DNA of 64,000 nucleotides from Roseococcus thiosulfatophilus (GTDB taxonomy: Bacteria; Pseudomonadota; Alphaproteobacteria; Acetobacterales; Acetobacteraceae), in NCBI RefSeq assembly GCF_017311575.1, contig NZ_JAFFQY010000063.1, positions 1-64,000 on the forward strand, in the 5' to 3' direction. Both the position numbers and the translations under genes were made by a program. Below, piece by piece: positions 1 to 8,429 of the stretch (its first letter is position 1; each line of letters opens with the position of its first letter). Below the pieces are notes generated by a model. The model ran no database searches. It had not been told where the DNA came from and saw only the letters and a program-made list of their open reading frames with translations.

Positions 1-217
1 CTAGCGCAAGCACACGGCCGACGGCCGTCTTGCCGGGAATGAAAGGCAGTGGCGGCAGTACCTGGTAACGGCCAGCGACCACGAGCAGATCAGGGTAGTT
101 CACCTCCGCCACCTCGACCTCGATCAGCGCCTGGCCGGCACCGGGCACCGGCTCGGGCCAGTCCTGCAGCACGATGCCCTTCGGCGGGCCGAAGGCGGTG
201 ACAGTGGCGGCCCTCAT
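1..217 (-). CDS. Quinone oxidoreductase / zinc-type alcohol dehydrogenase family protein, N-terminal part
   Basis: Only the first 72 residues are inside the window; the gene runs off the left edge. The translation has the GroES-like start of medium-chain dehydrogenase/reductases: MRAATVTAFGPPKG, then EVNYPDLLVVAGRY and PFIPGKTAVGRV, the usual pattern of NADPH:quinone oxidoreductases. The ATG overlaps the stop of the preceding 3-hydroxyacyl-CoA dehydrogenase by 4 bp (ATGA), so it is the last visible gene of the long beta-oxidation operon. Family members reduce quinones or enoyl/enone substrates with NADPH; the substrate here cannot be told. An acrylyl-CoA-reductase-type role is possible in this context but is not shown by the sequence. 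Confidence 0.85.
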   Translation of the reverse strand, partial: MRAATVTAFGPPKGIVLQDWPEPVPGAGQALIEVEVAEVNYPDLLVVAGRYQVLPPLPFIPGKTAVGRVLAL

Positions 218-1587
218 GGCTGTTCGAGCAGCGGCGACACGCGGTACCGCGTGTCGCCGCCATAATGGTCGCGCAGGGCTTCGAGAGTGGTTCGGAGCCG
301 CGCGGCGCCGAAGGCCGCGATCCATCCCGATCCACCGACCGGGTGGTTGAGCCCCTGGACCAACGCCAGATCCACATCGTCGCGGCTGGCGATCCGCAGG
401 CGTTCGGCCTCGCGCGCCTCATTCGCCAGCATCGCCGCGGTGCGCAGCACGACGAGTCCCGGCAGGTCCGGCATGGGCAATGCAATCCAACCCTCCGCCG
501 CGAGGCTCTCGCGCGCCGCGGGCAGTAGCGCCTCCGGCCCGGCGATCGCGATACCGCCGCCTGCCCCAAGGATCCCGTCGCGCAGCACCACAGGCGCACC
601 GAACGCCGCCGCGCGGCAGGCGGCGCTGCGGCCATCGGATTCCAGGAGCACCCCCCCGCCGGGCAGGGGCAGAACGTCCGGCAGCTTCCTTCCCGCCGGT
701 GGCTTCGGCATCGGCGCAGCAGCCGCCTCATGGCGGAAGAAGCCGCGCCCTGCCTTCCGGCCGAGCCAGCCGGCATCGACCAGCGCGCGTTGCACGCCGC
801 TCGGCCGGTAGCGCGGATCGTAGAAGGTCGCCTCCCAGACACTGTGGGTCACCGCGAAGTTCACGTCATGGCCGATCAGGTCCATCAGCGCGCAGGGGCC
901 CATGCGGAAGCCGCCGGCGCCGGTCATCGCCGCATCCAGCGCCTCGGGCGACAGCGCCGCTTCCTCCAGCAGCATCAGCGCTTCCCCGTAGAAGGGGCGC
1001 GCCACGCGGTTCACGATAAAGCCCGGCGTATCGCGCGCGGCGACGGCGACCTTGCCCCAGCCGCGCGCGGTCGCCGTCAGGATCTGGGCCACCTCGTCCT
1101 CCGTCGCGGCGCCGCGCACGATCTCGACCAGGCGCATGACCGGGGCCGGGTTGAAGAAGTGCAGCCCGGCGAAGCGGCCCGGCCGGGCCAGCGCCGCGCC
1201 GATCGCCGCGACGGCGAGGGAGGAGGTGTTGGTCGCCAGGATCGCGGCCGGTCCGACCGCCGCCTCGGCCGCGCGGAGCAGCGCGCGCTTGGCGCCAAGG
1301 TCCTCGATGATCGCCTCGATCACCAGCCCCGCGGCGCCGATCCCGGCCAGATCCGGGACGGGTCGCAGGCGTTGCGCCGCGGCCGCCGCGCCGGCCAGGG
1401 CGCCGCGCGCCTCGAGCCGCGCGAAGGTTTCGGCGATGCCACGCTGCGCGGACTCGGCCGCGCCCTGCCGCTGGTCGAACAGCAGCACCTCATGCCCTGC
1501 CGCCGCGGCAACCTGGGCGATGCCCGCCCCCATCGTGCCGGCGCCGAGGACGGCAACGGGGGTTTCCCTTGGCAAGGCGCCGCTCAT
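214..1587 (-). CDS. 3-hydroxyacyl-CoA dehydrogenase (PaaH-like, two C-terminal domains)
   Basis: A 457-residue NAD-dependent 3-hydroxyacyl-CoA dehydrogenase. The Rossmann motif GAGTMGAG is at about residues 15-22, and the active-site motif HFFNP is at 143-147, followed by the conserved Glu in RLVEIVRG. TPGFIVNR follows, then a first 3HCDH C-terminal domain ending GWLGRKAGRGFF. A second C-terminal half-domain occupies about residues 380-457, the layout seen in PaaH-type enzymes. The ATG chosen overlaps the stop of the upstream CoA-transferase by 4 bp; a longer upstream extension in this frame is low-complexity and unlikely. It should oxidise a 3-hydroxyacyl-CoA to the 3-oxoacyl-CoA. It is one of three 3HCDH-domain genes in this operon. 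Confidence 0.92.
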   Translation of the reverse strand: MSGALPRETPVAVLGAGTMGAGIAQVAAAAGHEVLLFDQRQGAAESAQRGIAETFARLEARGALAGAAAAAQRLRPVPDLAGIGAAGLVIEAIIEDLGAKRALLRAAEAAVGPAAILATNTSSLAVAAIGAALARPGRFAGLHFFNPAPVMRLVEIVRGAATEDEVAQILTATARGWGKVAVAARDTPGFIVNRVARPFYGEALMLLEEAALSPEALDAAMTGAGGFRMGPCALMDLIGHDVNFAVTHSVWEATFYDPRYRPSGVQRALVDAGWLGRKAGRGFFRHEAAAAPMPKPPAGRKLPDVLPLPGGGVLLESDGRSAACRAAAFGAPVVLRDGILGAGGGIAIAGPEALLPAARESLAAEGWIALPMPDLPGLVVLRTAAMLANEAREAERLRIASRDDVDLALVQGLNHPVGGSGWIAAFGAARLRTTLEALRDHYGGDTRYRVSPLLEQP

Positions 1588-2678
1588 GCCAGGATCGGTG
1601 CTGCCGCCTCCTCCGCTCCGGCGCGCAGCGCGGGCGCGACAGGCACGGGCAGCGCCGGCAGGATGGCGCCATCCGCCCCGCGCAGGCGCCGGGCGAAGAC
1701 GCCGCGTGCGCGGAAATGCGCGTCCTGCATCGCCTCCTCGACCGTCGCGGCGACGGAACAGCAGCAATCGGCGGCGGCGAAGACGGCGCGCCAATGCGCG
1801 GCCGGCCGCGCGGCGATCAGCGCGGCGATGCGCGCCACGCTGCCGGCGGGATCTCCCGCGTCATCCACCTCGGCCGCGCCGAGCCCCAGCGTGGCCAGGA
1901 AGGCCTCCCAGAATTTCTGCTCGATCGGCGCGGCGCAGACCAGCCGCCCATCCGCCGTGGGGTAGAGCCGGTAGCGCGGCGTGCCGCCGGTGACGAGGTC
2001 GGTGCCGTTGCCGGGCCACTGCCCGGTGGCGAGGCCCGCGCCGATCGCCCAATAGAGGAAGGGCAGCACGTTCTCGGCCATGGCGATGTCCAGGTGGCAG
2101 CCCTGGCCGGTGGCGTCGCGCCGGCGCAGCGCCAGCAGGATGTTCATCACCGCCGGATAGGCGCCGCCGCCGATGTCGGCGACCAGTGCCGGCGGCACCA
2201 CCGGCAGCGCTCCATCGCCATGCGACAGCGCGATCATCCCGGCATCGCCGAGGTAGTTCAGGTCGTGCCCCGCCACGTCCCGCTTCGGCCCGTCCTGGCC
2301 ATAGCCGGTGATGGAGCAGGTGATCAGCCGCGGGTTGATCGCGGCGAGCGCGGCGTGGCCGAGGCCGAGCCGCTCCATCACTCCGGGGCGGAACTGTTCG
2401 ACCACCACATCGGCGCGCGCGATCAGCGGGTCGAGCACGGCGCGCGATGAGGGATCCTTCAGGTCGAGCGCCAGGCTGCGCTTGCCGCGGTTGAGCAGGG
2501 CGAAGTTCACGCTGTCCGCGCCCCAGCGCGGCGTGTAGCTGCGCATCTCGTCGCCGCGGCCTGGGCGTTCCACCTTGATCACCTCGGCACCGGCCTCGGC
2601 CAGGATCAGCGTAGCGAGCGGCCCGGGCAGCAGCGTGGAGAAGTCCAGCACCAGGACGCCATCCAGCGCGCCCTTCAT
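1584..2678 (-). CDS. CaiB/BaiF family CoA-transferase (alpha-methylacyl-CoA racemase-like)
   Basis: A 364-residue class III CoA-transferase or acyl-CoA racemase. The N-terminus shows the family signature VLDFSTLLPGPLATLILAEAG with EVIKVERPGRGDEMR. NRGKRSLALDLKDP, a DVVVEQFRPGVMERLGLG block and SITGYGQDGP follow. Length is typical for AMACR-like members (about 360-380). The gene overlaps both neighbours by 4 bp and is co-transcribed with the beta-oxidation genes. Members either move CoA between carboxylic acids or epimerise 2-methylacyl-CoA; the sequence alone does not separate the two, although the short insert-free form favours racemase-like members. A second family member lies at the head of the operon. 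Confidence 0.88.
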   Translation of the reverse strand: MKGALDGVLVLDFSTLLPGPLATLILAEAGAEVIKVERPGRGDEMRSYTPRWGADSVNFALLNRGKRSLALDLKDPSSRAVLDPLIARADVVVEQFRPGVMERLGLGHAALAAINPRLITCSITGYGQDGPKRDVAGHDLNYLGDAGMIALSHGDGALPVVPPALVADIGGGAYPAVMNILLALRRRDATGQGCHLDIAMAENVLPFLYWAIGAGLATGQWPGNGTDLVTGGTPRYRLYPTADGRLVCAAPIEQKFWEAFLATLGLGAAEVDDAGDPAGSVARIAALIAARPAAHWRAVFAAADCCCSVAATVEEAMQDAHFRARGVFARRLRGADGAILPALPVPVAPALRAGAEEAAAPILA

Positions 2679-3307
2679 CCGCCGCGCGCTCGGCGGCGGG
2701 CGGCCACGACGGCGCGCCGCGCCGGGGCGTAGCCCGGCGTGCCGAAGGCCTCGAACAGCGCCGCGGAGGCAGCATGGTGATGGTGCAGCCCGCCGCGCAG
2801 CAGCCGCTCGATCGGCCCATCCGGATAGCCAAGGCCGAGGCGGCAGGTCAGGTCCAGGTCGGCCTGTGTCGCCAGCCCTTCGTCCAGGAAGCGAAGTGCG
2901 GCGTTGTATTTCGGGCGCAGCAGCCGGTCGAGAATGCGGCCGGGCTGGTCTGTGCAGAGTGCCACGGTGAGCCCCGCGCCCTCGAACACCGCGCGGGCGG
3001 CGGCGATCGCCTCCGGCGCGCTGTTCTTCTGCACCACAAGTTCAATGAGCGCTGACGGCGGGTCATCGCCATTGCGCCAGCGCGCGAAGCCGAGCACCGT
3101 CCCACCCTCCTCGCCATCCTGCTCGCCGGTGTGCTCGCCCAGGCTGTCCTGGTCGAGCTCGACGAGCGTGGCGACGCGGCCGCGCGCATCGCTGTGCAGG
3201 GCCCGCCGCAGCAGCACCAGAACATCGGCCTCCGGCACTGCGGCGGCCAGGAAGGTATCGTCCTTCGGAAAGCTGCGGGAGGGCCCGCCAAGGATCATGT
3301 GGTTCAT
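2675..3307 (-). CDS. 3-hydroxyacyl-CoA dehydrogenase C-terminal-domain protein lacking the NAD-binding domain
   Basis: A 210-residue protein whose second half is a 3HCDH C-terminal domain: GRILDRLLRPKYNAALRFL, then LGLGYPDGPIERLLRGGL and LFEAFGTPGYAPARRAV. The first half has no GxGxxG Rossmann motif and begins MNHMILGGPSRSFPKDD. The start was chosen because its ATG overlaps the stop of the preceding dehydrogenase (ATGA). It probably cannot bind NAD alone and may work as a partner or substrate-binding subunit of the adjacent dehydrogenases. It could also be a decayed fusion half. It is collinear and translationally coupled with its neighbours, so it does not look like random debris. Confidence 0.75.
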   Translation of the reverse strand: MNHMILGGPSRSFPKDDTFLAAAVPEADVLVLLRRALHSDARGRVATLVELDQDSLGEHTGEQDGEEGGTVLGFARWRNGDDPPSALIELVVQKNSAPEAIAAARAVFEGAGLTVALCTDQPGRILDRLLRPKYNAALRFLDEGLATQADLDLTCRLGLGYPDGPIERLLRGGLHHHHAASAALFEAFGTPGYAPARRAVVAARRRARGG

Positions 3308-4182
3308 GCGCCGTACATCCCGGGCTTGCCGTAATCGAAGAAGCCTCTGCCCGATTTGCGGCCGAGCCGCCCCGCCGCCACCATCCGCCGCAGCAGCGGC
3401 GGCGCCGCCGCGCGCGGATCGAGCGTAACCGGGTAGAAGGCCTCGGACAGGCGGATCTGCGTGTCGAGGCCGATCAGGTCGATCAATTCGAGCGGGCCCA
3501 TCCTGTAGCCGAGCCCCGTCTTGATCGCGGCGTCGATATCCGGGGGCGCGGCCACGCCGGCTTCCACCAGCCGGATCGCGTCGTTGTTGAAGGGCACGAG
3601 CAGGGCGTTCAGGATGAAGCCCGGCTTGTCCTGTGTGCGCACCGGCTGCTGCCCGGCGGCCAGCGTCCAATCCCAGGCGGCCTGGAACACCTCGGGCGCG
3701 GTGTTCACGCCGGGCGACATTTCGATCAGCTTCATGATCTGCGCAGGCAGGCAGAAATGCATGCCGACCACCCGATCCTCGCGACCGCAGCCCGAGGCAA
3801 TCTCTGTGATCGACAACGTCGAGGTGTTGGAGGCGATGATGGCATGTTCGGGCAGCAGCGGGTGCAGTGCGCGCAGCAGCGCCTGCTTCACCGACAGCTC
3901 CTCGAACACCGCCTCGATCACCAGGTCGCAGCCGGCGAGACCGTCGAGCGCCGTCGTGTCGGTGATGCGGGCGAGAACTGCGTCGCGTGCCTCCGCCGTC
4001 ATCTTGCCGCGCTCGACCGACTTGCTGAAGAAGCCCGCGGTGTCCCGCATCGAGCGTTCCAGCGCTGCTGCGCTGAGGTCCTGGCGGACGACCTCAAAGC
4101 CGGCGCGGGCGGCAACGATGGCGATGCCCGCGCCCATGGTGCCACCAGCGCCGCAGACGCCCACTTTCTGGATGCTGCTCAT
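3304..4182 (-). CDS. 3-hydroxyacyl-CoA / 3-hydroxybutyryl-CoA dehydrogenase
   Basis: A 292-residue protein of the length of classical 3-hydroxybutyryl-CoA dehydrogenases (about 280-300). It has a Rossmann start VGVCGAGGTMGAGIAIVAA, the block DLVIEAVFEELSVKQ, SNTSTLSITEIA, and the C-terminal domain DKPGFILNALLVPF through GRLGRKSGRGFFDYG. The usual active-site HFFNP is HFCLP here, at about residues 142-146, with the following Glu kept (KLIEMSPG). The His needed for catalysis is present; the change may reflect substrate preference. ATG overlaps the upstream acyl-CoA dehydrogenase stop by 4 bp. Confidence 0.9.
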   Translation of the reverse strand: MSSIQKVGVCGAGGTMGAGIAIVAARAGFEVVRQDLSAAALERSMRDTAGFFSKSVERGKMTAEARDAVLARITDTTALDGLAGCDLVIEAVFEELSVKQALLRALHPLLPEHAIIASNTSTLSITEIASGCGREDRVVGMHFCLPAQIMKLIEMSPGVNTAPEVFQAAWDWTLAAGQQPVRTQDKPGFILNALLVPFNNDAIRLVEAGVAAPPDIDAAIKTGLGYRMGPLELIDLIGLDTQIRLSEAFYPVTLDPRAAAPPLLRRMVAAGRLGRKSGRGFFDYGKPGMYGA

Positions 4183-5345
4183 CGCGCCGCGAAGCTCCGG
4201 CCGATCAATTGGCGGTGCACCTGGTTCGTGCCCTCCCAGATCTGGGTGATCTTCGCATCGCGCATCAGCCGCTCCACGCGGTAGTCGCGGCAATAGCCGT
4301 AGCCGCCGAACATCTGCACCGCCTCCGTCGTCATCTTCATGGCCAGGTCGGTCGCGCGCAGCTTCAGCATGCTCGCCTCCATCCCGAAATCGGTCTCGCC
4401 GTCCTCCACCAGGGCGGCCACATGGTCCATCCAGGCCTCGATCATCGCGAGCTCAGTCGCGAGGTCGGCGAGTGTGAACTGGTTGCCCTGGAAGTCGATG
4501 ATGCGGCGGCCGGATTGCCGTCGGTCATTCATGTATCCCACCATGTCGGCGAAGGCGGCACGCGCGATGCCCAGGGCATGCGCCGCGACCGAAGGGCGCG
4601 ACTTGTTGAGCGAGGCCAGCAGGATGGCCAGCCCCTCGCCCGGGGCGCCGATCAGATTGGCGCGCTTCACGCGCACGCGGTCGAAGGCGAGCGTGGCGGT
4701 GGAGGCGGCGCGATGGCCCATCTTGTCCTCCAGCCGCACGACGGAGAGGCCAGGGCTGCCCTTCTCCATGACCAAGACGGAGATCGCGGCCTTCGCCTCC
4801 TCGATGCCCGCCCATTTGCCGAAGACCAGCAGCAGGTCCGCGACATCGCCGTTGGAGATGAAGATTTTCCCGCCCTCCACTACGATGTCGTCGCCATCGG
4901 GCGTGAATCGCGTCTTCATTCCCGTGGCATCGGAGCCCGCGGAGGGTTCGGTGATGGCCAGCGCGCCGAGCCCGCCCTCCGCGATGCGCGGCAGCAGTCG
5001 CGCCTTCTGCTCGGGCGTGCCGAGGTCGATCAGCGGCTTCATGCCGTGGAAGGTCGTGGCATAGACGATGCCGGTCGAGGCGCAGGCCGCCGAGATTTCC
5101 GCCACCACCTCAAGGTAGAGACGATAGGACATCGGGGCGCCGCCATATTCCTCCGGCACGAAGAGCCCGTTCAGGCCGAGCGCGTTGAGCGCTGCCATTC
5201 CCTCCCACGGAAACTCGCCCGAGAGGTCGAGCGCCGCGGCGCGCGGGGCGATCTGATCGGTGCAGAGGCGCCGGACCTGGTCGAGCACCATCGCCTCGTC
5301 CTCGGTGAAGCGGCGCCGTGCGGCCAGTCTTTCGAAAACCCCCAT
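4179..5345 (-). CDS. Acyl-CoA dehydrogenase
   Basis: A 388-residue FAD-dependent acyl-CoA dehydrogenase of normal length. FAD-binding signatures are ALAITEPSAGSDATGMKT and GGKIFISNGDVADLLLVFGK. The C-terminal helical domain has QMFGGYGYCRDYRVERLMRD and ITQIWEGTNQVHRQL, where the Glu in IWEGT is the position of the usual catalytic base. The start overlaps the stop of the SDR gene by one base (TGATG). It should introduce the alpha,beta double bond into an acyl-CoA, passing electrons to ETF. In an alicyclic-acid scheme it would take the AliB/BadJ position; that assignment is inference from gene content. Confidence 0.93.
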   Translation of the reverse strand: MGVFERLAARRRFTEDEAMVLDQVRRLCTDQIAPRAAALDLSGEFPWEGMAALNALGLNGLFVPEEYGGAPMSYRLYLEVVAEISAACASTGIVYATTFHGMKPLIDLGTPEQKARLLPRIAEGGLGALAITEPSAGSDATGMKTRFTPDGDDIVVEGGKIFISNGDVADLLLVFGKWAGIEEAKAAISVLVMEKGSPGLSVVRLEDKMGHRAASTATLAFDRVRVKRANLIGAPGEGLAILLASLNKSRPSVAAHALGIARAAFADMVGYMNDRRQSGRRIIDFQGNQFTLADLATELAMIEAWMDHVAALVEDGETDFGMEASMLKLRATDLAMKMTTEAVQMFGGYGYCRDYRVERLMRDAKITQIWEGTNQVHRQLIGRSFAAR

Positions 5346-6049
5346 CAGTGATTCATCCCCTGGCCGCCATCCATCGTGATCGTTTCTCCCGTCAGGAAAC
5401 CGAGGCCCGGGTCGAACAGCAGGGCGACGAGCCGGGCCACCTCCTCCGGCTTGCCCGGCCGGCCCAGCGGGACGCGCCGCGCGATCCAGGCCTGTGTCTT
5501 GGGCTGCGCGAGGAAGTCGCGGTTGAGGTCCGTCTCGATGTAGCCCGGCGCCACGTTCAGTACGCGGATGCGCTCGGCCGCCCATTCCACCGCCAGCACG
5601 CGCGTCATCGCCGCAACGGCGGCCTTGGCCGCGCAATAGGCAAGGTTGCCGGGCACGCCGAGCCGGTCGAAGAAGGAGCCGATATTGACGATGGTGCCGC
5701 CGCCGGCCGCGACCAGATGCGGATGCGCCTCGCGGCAGGCCATCATTACCGAAACGGTGTCCAGGCGAAGCACGGCTTCGAACTCGGGCGTCGGCAGGCT
5801 GGCGCTGGGATGGGCGCGGTGCGCGCCGGCATTGTTCACCAGGCCCACCAGGCGCCGGCCCCGCGCGGCCTCGGCGATGGCGCCGCGCAGCGCGGCCTCG
5901 TCCGTCACGTCGCAGGCGATGCCGCGCCCGGCCAGGGCGGTACCGCTGCGCGACAGGCCCACCACGTCGAAGCCTTGCCCCAGCAGCGCCGCGGCCACGG
6001 CGGCGCCGATGCCCCGGCTCGCGCCGGTCACGATTACGGTGCCGCTCAT
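5345..6049 (-). CDS. Short-chain dehydrogenase/reductase (FabG/BadH-like)
   Basis: A 234-residue classical SDR. It shows the TGASRGIG nucleotide-binding motif near the N-terminus, VNNAG, the catalytic Ser in VNIGSFFDRLG, the YCAAK catalytic Tyr/Lys pair, and an APGYIETDLNRDF loop. The end, GETITMDGGQGMNH, is typical of the family. It overlaps the upstream enoyl-CoA hydratase by 4 bp. Probable reaction: NAD(P)-dependent interconversion of a hydroxyacyl-CoA and a ketoacyl-CoA. With the BadI-like hydratase in the same operon, a 2-hydroxycyclohexanecarboxyl-CoA dehydrogenase (BadH-like) role is plausible but not demonstrated. Confidence 0.9.
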   Translation of the reverse strand: MSGTVIVTGASRGIGAAVAAALLGQGFDVVGLSRSGTALAGRGIACDVTDEAALRGAIAEAARGRRLVGLVNNAGAHRAHPSASLPTPEFEAVLRLDTVSVMMACREAHPHLVAAGGGTIVNIGSFFDRLGVPGNLAYCAAKAAVAAMTRVLAVEWAAERIRVLNVAPGYIETDLNRDFLAQPKTQAWIARRVPLGRPGKPEEVARLVALLFDPGLGFLTGETITMDGGQGMNH

Positions 6050-6825
6050 CGGTCGGCGAAGGCCGGACGGCGCTTCTCCACAAAGGCCGCCATGCCCTCC
6101 TCGGCGTCTTCTAGCCGGTAGGCGAGGGTGGAGAGCTCCGCCTCCGCCGCCAGCCCCTCGGCCAGCGGCAGCGTGGCGGCGCGCGCAACGGCAGCACGCG
6201 CCAGTGCCATCACCGGCAGGCTGTGCCCGGTGAAGCGGGCGGCGCAGGCCAGCCCGGCCTCCACCGGATCGCCTTCGACAATCTCGGTCACGAGGCCGAA
6301 GCGCAGCGCCTCCTCGGCGCCGATGCTGCGGCCGGTCAGGATCATCTCCAACGCGCGCGCCGGGCCAATGACGCGCGGCAGGCGCTGCGTGCCGCCATAG
6401 CCGGGGATCAGGCCGAGCTTGACTTCCGGCAGGCCCATCTTCGCATTCGCGGTGCAGAGCCGGATGGAGCACGCCAGCGCCAGTTCCAGCCCGCCGCCGA
6501 AGGCGAAGCCGTTGATCACGGCGATGGAGGGCATGGGCAGCGCATCCAGCCGCGCGAACACCGCCTGGCCAAGCTCCGCGCCGCGCTTCTGCGCCATCAG
6601 GTCACGGCCGCGGAGTTCGGGGATGTCGGCGCCGGCGCAGAAGGCGCGGGCGCCGGCGCCGGTCACGATCAGCGCCCGCACATCGGACACGGCGATGGCG
6701 TCGAGCCGCGCCGCAAGCTCGCGCAGGATCGTGAAGGACAGCGCATTGAGCGCCGCCGGCCGGTCCAGCGTCAGCACCGCGCAATCGCCGCGGCGTTCCA
6801 GCCGCACCACCGCCTCGGCTGTCAT
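6046..6825 (-). CDS. Enoyl-CoA hydratase/isomerase
   Basis: A 259-residue crotonase-fold protein. The motifs are LTLDRPAALNALS, the oxyanion-hole loop FCAGADIPEL, NGFAFGGGLELALACSIR, and GLPEVKLGLIPGYGGTQRLPR with the catalytic Glu positions of true hydratases. The C-terminus FVEKRRPAFADR is also typical. ATG overlaps the acyl-CoA synthetase stop by 4 bp. It should hydrate a trans-2-enoyl-CoA to the 3-hydroxyacyl-CoA. It is clearly distinct from the MenB/BadI-like crotonase two genes away. Confidence 0.93.
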   Translation of the reverse strand: MTAEAVVRLERRGDCAVLTLDRPAALNALSFTILRELAARLDAIAVSDVRALIVTGAGARAFCAGADIPELRGRDLMAQKRGAELGQAVFARLDALPMPSIAVINGFAFGGGLELALACSIRLCTANAKMGLPEVKLGLIPGYGGTQRLPRVIGPARALEMILTGRSIGAEEALRFGLVTEIVEGDPVEAGLACAARFTGHSLPVMALARAAVARAATLPLAEGLAAEAELSTLAYRLEDAEEGMAAFVEKRRPAFADR

Positions 6826-8426
6826 GCGACCTCCTTGCGGACATGGCGGACCGGCTGCGGCGTGATGTCGCCGCGTGCGGCCATCGCCGCCAGCTCGCGC
6901 TTCAGGATCTTGCCGCTCGCCGTCAGCGGGAAGGCATCCAGGCGGACGAAGCGTTCCGGCATGTCGTAGACCGACAGCCCCTGCGCCGCGAGGTGATCCA
7001 GCAGCGCGCGCGGATCGGCATCGCCCATGATGGCGAGGCAGACGCGTTCCCCCAGCCTTTCATCGGCGACCGGAAACGCCGCGGCCCGCGCCACGCCGGG
7101 ATGACGGATGGCCAGCGCCTCGATGCGCGCAGGGTGGATGTTGTGGCCGCCGCGGATGATGAGGTCCTTGAGCCGCCCGACGACGGCCAGGTTGCCATCC
7201 GCATCCATCACGCCGAGATCGCCCGACATGAACCAGCCGGCACGGTTGAAGGAGGCTTCGGTGGCGGATTGATTGCCGAGATAGCCCAGCATCAGCGCTG
7301 CGCCCCGGCCGCCGATCTCCCCGACCTCGCCGGGCGGCAGGGGGCGGTCGCGGTCATTGGGGTCGAACACCGCCGCCTCATAGGCGCGCCCGCCGCGGCC
7401 GCAGGTGGCGACGATAACCTCGGTCGGGTCATCGGGGTGGGTGTATTGGTGCGAGGAATTCTCCGTCATGCCGTAGACGTTCTGCGGGCGGATGCCCTGC
7501 GCGACGAAAGCCTCCGCCAGCGCCGGCGGAATTGGCGAGCCGGCCATGTAGAAGGTGCGCACGGCCCCCAGCCGCGGCAGCGCACGTTCCCGCTGCTCCG
7601 CCAGGATGTCCATGGCGTGGGTGGGCACGCCCATCACATAGCTGGCGCCGCTTTCCAGCAGCCAGTCGAGCCGCCCCTGCCCCGGCGGCGGGTCGTCCAG
7701 CACCAGGGTGCAGCCGGCGACGAGCCATTGCGCCACCGCGACCCAGGCGATGTGGTGCGAAAGCGGCGAGAGCGTCAGCAGGATGGCGGCGGGGCCATGG
7801 CTCCAGTCGCGCACCAGGTCGCGCGCATTGGCCAGCAGCGTGTTGTCCGAATGCATGACGCATTTCGGTGCCCCGGTCGTGCCCGAGGTGAAGGCGAGGT
7901 AGGACACGCCATCGGGATCCGGCGGCGGCGCTTCCGGCGCCTCGCCGGGTTGCGGGAAGGTCTCGGCCGTCCAGACCGCGCGCATCCCCGGCAGCCCGCC
8001 GAAGCGCGCCACCGGATCAGGACTCCGCTCCGCATCGGTGACCAGCACCCGGGCTTCGAGCAGGCCGAGCAACGACGCCACCTCATCGGCCGTGTAGGTC
8101 CGGTGCAGCGAGGGATTGCAGGCCAGCCCCTCACGCGAGCAGGCGAGGAAGGCCACCACAGCCTCCAGCCGGTTCGGCATCCACAGCGACACGCGATCGC
8201 CCGGCGCGAGGCCGAGCGTGCGGAAGGCGGCGGCAACCCCGTCCACCCAGGCCAGCAGCGCCCCCCAGCTCAGGGCGTGGCGGCCGTCGCGCGCCGCGGG
8301 CGCCCCGGGCCGCGCCGTCGCCTGTGCCAGCACGCGGCCATAGAGCGTCTCCGCGCGCCACAGCCCGCTGTCGTGGAAGCGTCGGGCGGCAGCCGGATGA
8401 TGCAGGGTAAGAAAGCGCGCGACCAT
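6822..8426 (-). CDS. Acyl-CoA synthetase (AMP-forming)
   Basis: A 534-residue ANL-superfamily ligase. The P-loop SGTTGAPK is at about residues 181-188. NVYGMTENSSHQYTHPDDP, the GWFMSGDLGVMDADGNLAVVG hinge region (A8) and the C-terminal lysine motif TASGKILKREL are all present, so the enzyme should be active. It activates a carboxylic acid with ATP and CoA, feeding the beta-oxidation genes around it; this would be the entry step if the substrate arrives as a free acid. Start is separated by only 3 bp from the stop of the BadI-like gene. The preference (alicyclic, aromatic or aliphatic acid) cannot be read from sequence. Confidence 0.92.
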   Translation of the reverse strand: MVARFLTLHHPAAARRFHDSGLWRAETLYGRVLAQATARPGAPAARDGRHALSWGALLAWVDGVAAAFRTLGLAPGDRVSLWMPNRLEAVVAFLACSREGLACNPSLHRTYTADEVASLLGLLEARVLVTDAERSPDPVARFGGLPGMRAVWTAETFPQPGEAPEAPPPDPDGVSYLAFTSGTTGAPKCVMHSDNTLLANARDLVRDWSHGPAAILLTLSPLSHHIAWVAVAQWLVAGCTLVLDDPPPGQGRLDWLLESGASYVMGVPTHAMDILAEQRERALPRLGAVRTFYMAGSPIPPALAEAFVAQGIRPQNVYGMTENSSHQYTHPDDPTEVIVATCGRGGRAYEAAVFDPNDRDRPLPPGEVGEIGGRGAALMLGYLGNQSATEASFNRAGWFMSGDLGVMDADGNLAVVGRLKDLIIRGGHNIHPARIEALAIRHPGVARAAAFPVADERLGERVCLAIMGDADPRALLDHLAAQGLSVYDMPERFVRLDAFPLTASGKILKRELAAMAARGDITPQPVRHVRKEVA

Positions 8427-8429
8427 GCG

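Noticed and set aside
6822-8426. Acyl-CoA synthetase as p-coumaroyl-CoA ligase for the PYP chromophore
   Set aside because: It is embedded in a beta-oxidation operon 7 kb from the PYP gene, with no ammonia-lyase nearby.
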